Part shown: positions 63,812 to 64,000 of the stretch, piece after piece
Layout: each line of letters opens with the position of its first letter
How positions within the stretch are numbered: the first letter of the stretch is position 1
Source: Streptosporangium brasiliense
Lineage (GTDB): Bacteria; Actinomycetota; Actinomycetes; Streptosporangiales; Streptosporangiaceae
Assembly: GCF_030811595.1 (NCBI RefSeq)
Contig: NZ_JAUSRB010000002.1
Coordinates: 7,812,001 to 7,876,000 of the forward strand
DNA: 64,000 bases
Direction of reading: 5' to 3'
Notes under the pieces: model-generated
Told to the model about the DNA's origin: nothing
The model's database searches: none
Seen by the model: only the letters and a program-made list of their open reading frames with translations
Made by a program: the position numbers and the translations under genes

Positions 63812-64000
63812 CGCGCGACGGTCTCGTAGACGGCGCAGGTGCCTTCCGCCATCCGCGCGGCCGTGTACAGCTCCTGGTGCTGGTCGCGCGCGCGGCCGGC
63901 CATCCTTGCGCCACGATCCTCCCCGCCGTCATGAATGAGGCCGAGCCGCCACGGGTCGAGCGGATGCCTGGTCTCTGGCAGGTCAGGGGCGTGCACGCTG
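63808..64000 (-). CDS. C-terminal end of an unidentified gene (runs off window)
   Basis: About 63 residues are visible, ending QELYTAARMAEGTCAVYETV. The preceding part contains ETRHPLDPWRLGLIHDGGED. It continues beyond the window on the minus strand and is coupled to the EamA gene by an ATGA overlap, so it is probably functionally linked to that transporter. No family can be assigned. Confidence 0.5.
   Translation of the reverse strand, partial: SVHAPDLPETRHPLDPWRLGLIHDGGEDRGARMAGRARDQHQELYTAARMAEGTCAVYETVAR

Overview
The window is very GC-rich (about 70-73 %), with almost all third codon positions G or C, frequent GTG starts, 1-4 base start/stop overlaps and no rRNA or tRNA genes. The family mix points to an actinobacterium, most likely of the Streptosporangiaceae type (Nonomuraea/Streptosporangium-like). 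Indicators are DUF1918, Rv1733c, DUF3040, DUF5996 and DUF4865 proteins, a tricorn-like S41 protease, HelD, several WYL regulators, an Erm methylase and many TetR proteins. The assignment is inference from gene content; no phylogenetic marker gene is present.

Layout. 1-6.6 kb: the start of an acetyltransferase-like gene leaving the window, an APH-type kinase, a secreted protein, and a three-gene Fe3+-siderophore/cobalamin ABC importer ending in a perfect hairpin, then a PepSY lipoprotein. 6.7-10 kb: a sugar ABC importer (binding lipoprotein and two permeases, no ATPase). 10.5-13.4 kb: a Zn alcohol dehydrogenase with three genes of the type seen in hypoxia/dormancy regulons (DUF1918, Rv1733c, UspA); the divergent UspA/Rv1733c promoter carries DosR-like boxes. 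13.4-24.5 kb: a beta-helix protein, DUF5996, SMI1/KNR4 and SUMF1 proteins, a WYL regulator, an AlkZ-like glycosylase, then an AhpD-like gene, a TetR gene and a HelD-type helicase that share one operator motif.

24.5-36 kb: an MFS exporter with its ArsR regulator, a DoxX-like protein, a TetR/DUF4865 pair, LysE with a divergent Lrp, an erm gene with a candidate leader peptide and WhiB7-like promoter, a second AlkZ-like protein, GNAT and MOSC proteins and a TetR. At 36.04-36.20 kb lies a probable small RNA gene: a 12-bp closing stem followed by a strong intrinsic terminator. 36.3-46.2 kb: PlsC, a class B penicillin-binding protein, DUF3040, a 22-bp tandem repeat, a decayed two-component system, a tiny lysine-rich protein, the tricorn-like protease, and a WYL regulator facing an alpha/beta hydrolase.

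46.2-64 kb is an accessory, decaying region. Intact regulator/enzyme pairs (MerR/119-aa protein, TetR/FAD monooxygenase, MarR/FAD monooxygenase, LysR/SDR, TetR/membrane protein) alternate with truncated or frameshifted genes: GNAT, integrase-like, PaaK-like, TPR, quinone oxidoreductase, IS481 transposase and FAD monooxygenase. Most enzyme/regulator pairs have a visible palindromic operator between them.

No CRISPR array, prophage, complete insertion sequence or biosynthetic cluster was seen. The best candidates for undescribed biology are the small RNA at 36.04 kb, the erm leader region, the shared TetR operator set at 21.1-22.5 kb and the DosR-like divergent promoter at 12.5-12.8 kb.
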